Below are positions 63,095 to 64,000 of a stretch of DNA of 64,000 bases, piece after piece; position 1 is the first letter of the stretch; every line of letters begins with the position of its first letter. Source of the stretch: BCD1 sp965230565 (GTDB taxonomy: Bacteria > Bacteroidota > Bacteroidia > Chitinophagales > Saprospiraceae). Below the pieces are notes generated by a model, which was not told the DNA's origin, searched no databases, and worked only from the letters and a program-made list of their open reading frames with translations. The stretch spans positions 1,240,001 to 1,304,000 of the forward strand of contig CBDDLH010000016.1 in assembly GCA_965230565.1 (NCBI GenBank), in the 5' to 3' direction. The translations under genes were made by a program, and so were the position numbers.

Positions 63095-63409
63095 CTATTT
63101 GGATACGACAATTTTTTTCACCTGGCCTCGCTGCAATTTCAATCCGTCATCTGCCACCTTATCTACCACCTCAGACTGCATGCTATTGACCATATTTTCG
63201 GACTGAAGCGACATATAAAACCACCTCAGTTCTTTTAAGTCTTTCTGCAGCACCTGGATCTTTCTCACATTGCGCTCAGCATAGTGCGAATTGGCGATAT
63301 AGATCACTGCCAGAAATCCTAAAAACACCAAAAAGGGCAGATTCTTCAAGATGAATTCTACCGGCATAAAGCTGAGTTCAGCGAATGAAAATCCTTTCCT
63401 TTTTGCCAT
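63095..63409 (-). CDS. FtsL-like divisome protein
   Basis: 104 residues: basic N-terminus (MAKRKGF), one membrane helix (about 24-42), then a coiled-coil-like extracytoplasmic part (KIQVLQKDLKELRWFYMSLQSEN). Position between rsmH and ftsI, size and topology match FtsL; direct similarity is weak as in all FtsL. 162 bases separate it from rsmH. Confidence 0.85.
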   Translation of the reverse strand: MAKRKGFSFAELSFMPVEFILKNLPFLVFLGFLAVIYIANSHYAERNVRKIQVLQKDLKELRWFYMSLQSENMVNSMQSEVVDKVADDGLKLQRGQVKKIVVSK

Positions 63410-63440
63410 TTTTAAATCTTTTTAAAAGGGTTTAAAATGA

Positions 63441-63529
63441 GCCACAAATGCACGAATAGTGTATTTTTGTTTTTTTTTACACGAATAAAATAATTGATCC
63501 AAAATTTAAAATATTCGTGCATTCGTGGC
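63441..63529. repeat. CACGAAT-family inverted repeat between rsmH and ftsL
   Basis: Arms GCCACAAATGCACGAAT (63441-63457) and ATTCGTGCATTCGTGGC (63513-63529) pair over 17 bases with one mismatch, with a long T-rich loop containing another ACACGAATA word. It is within the transcribed gap between two coupled division genes. Confidence 0.65.
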
Positions 63530-63571
63530 TTTTGCCTTTACATCAAACCCAATATTCTTGTGCCGGTTTTC

Positions 63572-64000
63572 CTATATTTTTTCACCGACCCTTAGTTTTG
63601 CGCTTCTTGAGCGCGGGTTTTCTTTAATCTCCTGGGCTGAGGGCAAAACGGCCTTTTTGGTAATTACCTTAAAAGGCCTGTTAATATTTCCGTAGAAATC
63701 TTTTTCTACAACCCCCTCTACATTGCCTGTTTTCAGCAATCTTTTTGTTAGCCGGTCCTCAATGGAGTGGTATGTGATCACAACTAACCGTCCTCCGGGT
63801 TTTAAAACTTCCATTGCCTGTTGAAAAAAGTCAGCCAACGCACCCATTTCATCATTCACGGCAATTCGCAATGCCTGAAACACCTGGGCGAGGTACCTGT
63901 GCTTTTGTCCTCTTACAAGAGGTTCAACAATAGCGAGGAAGTCCCCGATTGTTTTTATTGTTAGTGCTTGTCGTTTTTCGACAATGGCTTTGGCCAGCAT
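63572..64000 (-). CDS. rsmH: 16S rRNA (cytosine1402-N4)-methyltransferase, C-terminal part
   Basis: The gene runs off the window; 142 residues of its C-terminal half are present. Family signature VLKPGGRLVVITYHSIEDRLTKR is visible, along with the conserved tail (NPRSRSAKLRVGEKI). It N4-methylates C1402 of 16S rRNA. The ATG at 64000 is probably internal because full-length RsmH is about 300 residues. First known gene of the dcw cluster here. Confidence 0.95.
   Translation of the reverse strand: MLAKAIVEKRQALTIKTIGDFLAIVEPLVRGQKHRYLAQVFQALRIAVNDEMGALADFFQQAMEVLKPGGRLVVITYHSIEDRLTKRLLKTGNVEGVVEKDFYGNINRPFKVITKKAVLPSAQEIKENPRSRSAKLRVGEKI

Overview
The window comes from a member of the Bacteroidota. 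The evidence is a type A sorting tail (Por/T9SS secretion) on two proteins, a gliding-motility-type (type B) C-terminal domain on a 1299-residue PKD protein, a Reg_prop-type periplasmic sensor, several start codons without an obvious Shine-Dalgarno sequence, and a few TAnnTTTG-like promoter boxes. The mix of PKD/T9SS giants with a DUF1800/DUF1501 pair would suit a Saprospiria-like lineage, but that is an inference. No tRNA, rRNA, CRISPR array, insertion sequence or prophage was seen.

Layout. 1-8687 (minus): the start of a large ligand-sensor protein cut by the window edge, then an apparent transcription unit running tricorn-like S41 protease, small membrane protein, deoC, an active aldehyde dehydrogenase and a short aldehyde dehydrogenase lacking the catalytic domain. 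8844-10767 (plus): an HMG-CoA lyase-family enzyme and an exported isoaspartyl peptidase/asparaginase. 10878-24965 (minus): a DUF1800 / DUF1501 / T9SS-cargo operon, an exported C1 peptidase, a DUF3857/transglutaminase protein, the giant PKD protein, a family III CoA-transferase and an uncharacterised helical protein. 25165-30116 (plus): leucine biosynthesis leuA-leuC-leuD-(GxxExxY protein)-leuB. 30113-30949 (minus): an EI24-like membrane protein. 31075-43048 (plus): a PlsC acyltransferase with a zinc ribbon, the RNA-repair pair rtcB-prfH, an ABC1/UbiB kinase, a secreted protein, recQ, a lipoprotein, a TetM/EF-G-like GTPase, a 53-residue Lys/Cys-rich mini-gene and a secreted protein. 43142-44029 (minus): an EamA transporter. 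44185-46788 (plus): a beta-helix T9SS adhesin-like protein. 46895-48663 (minus): two tandem LysE-type transporters and a small soluble protein. 48922-64000 (minus): the division and cell-wall cluster in the order rsmH-ftsL-ftsI-murE-mraY-murD-ftsW-murG-murC-ftsQ-ftsA-ftsZ, closed by a strong terminator after ftsZ and running off the window at rsmH.

How the parts work together. The dcw cluster covers most of lipid II synthesis (MurC, D, E, MraY, MurG), the septal synthase (FtsW, FtsI) and the divisome core (FtsL, FtsQ, FtsA, FtsZ). murF and ddl are not in it. MurE carries the DNPR motif, so the peptidoglycan should contain meso-diaminopimelate. The leu genes make 2-oxoisocaproate from 2-oxoisovalerate, and LeuA is a short form without the usual allosteric tail. 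RtcB plus PrfH is the pairing known as an RNA ligase with a release-factor-like partner, linked to repair of damaged ribosomes.

The most distinctive non-coding feature is a set of short, word-like, quasi-palindromic intergenic repeats of several families (CGCAAGG, CGCAGAT, CACGAAT, GGTTACTGG, TTACGAG, GACTGAAGA, GTTCAAAG and ATCGAAT types). They sit between genes and even inside operons. In the division cluster five gaps hold one or more such elements while the other gaps are only 9-70 bases.
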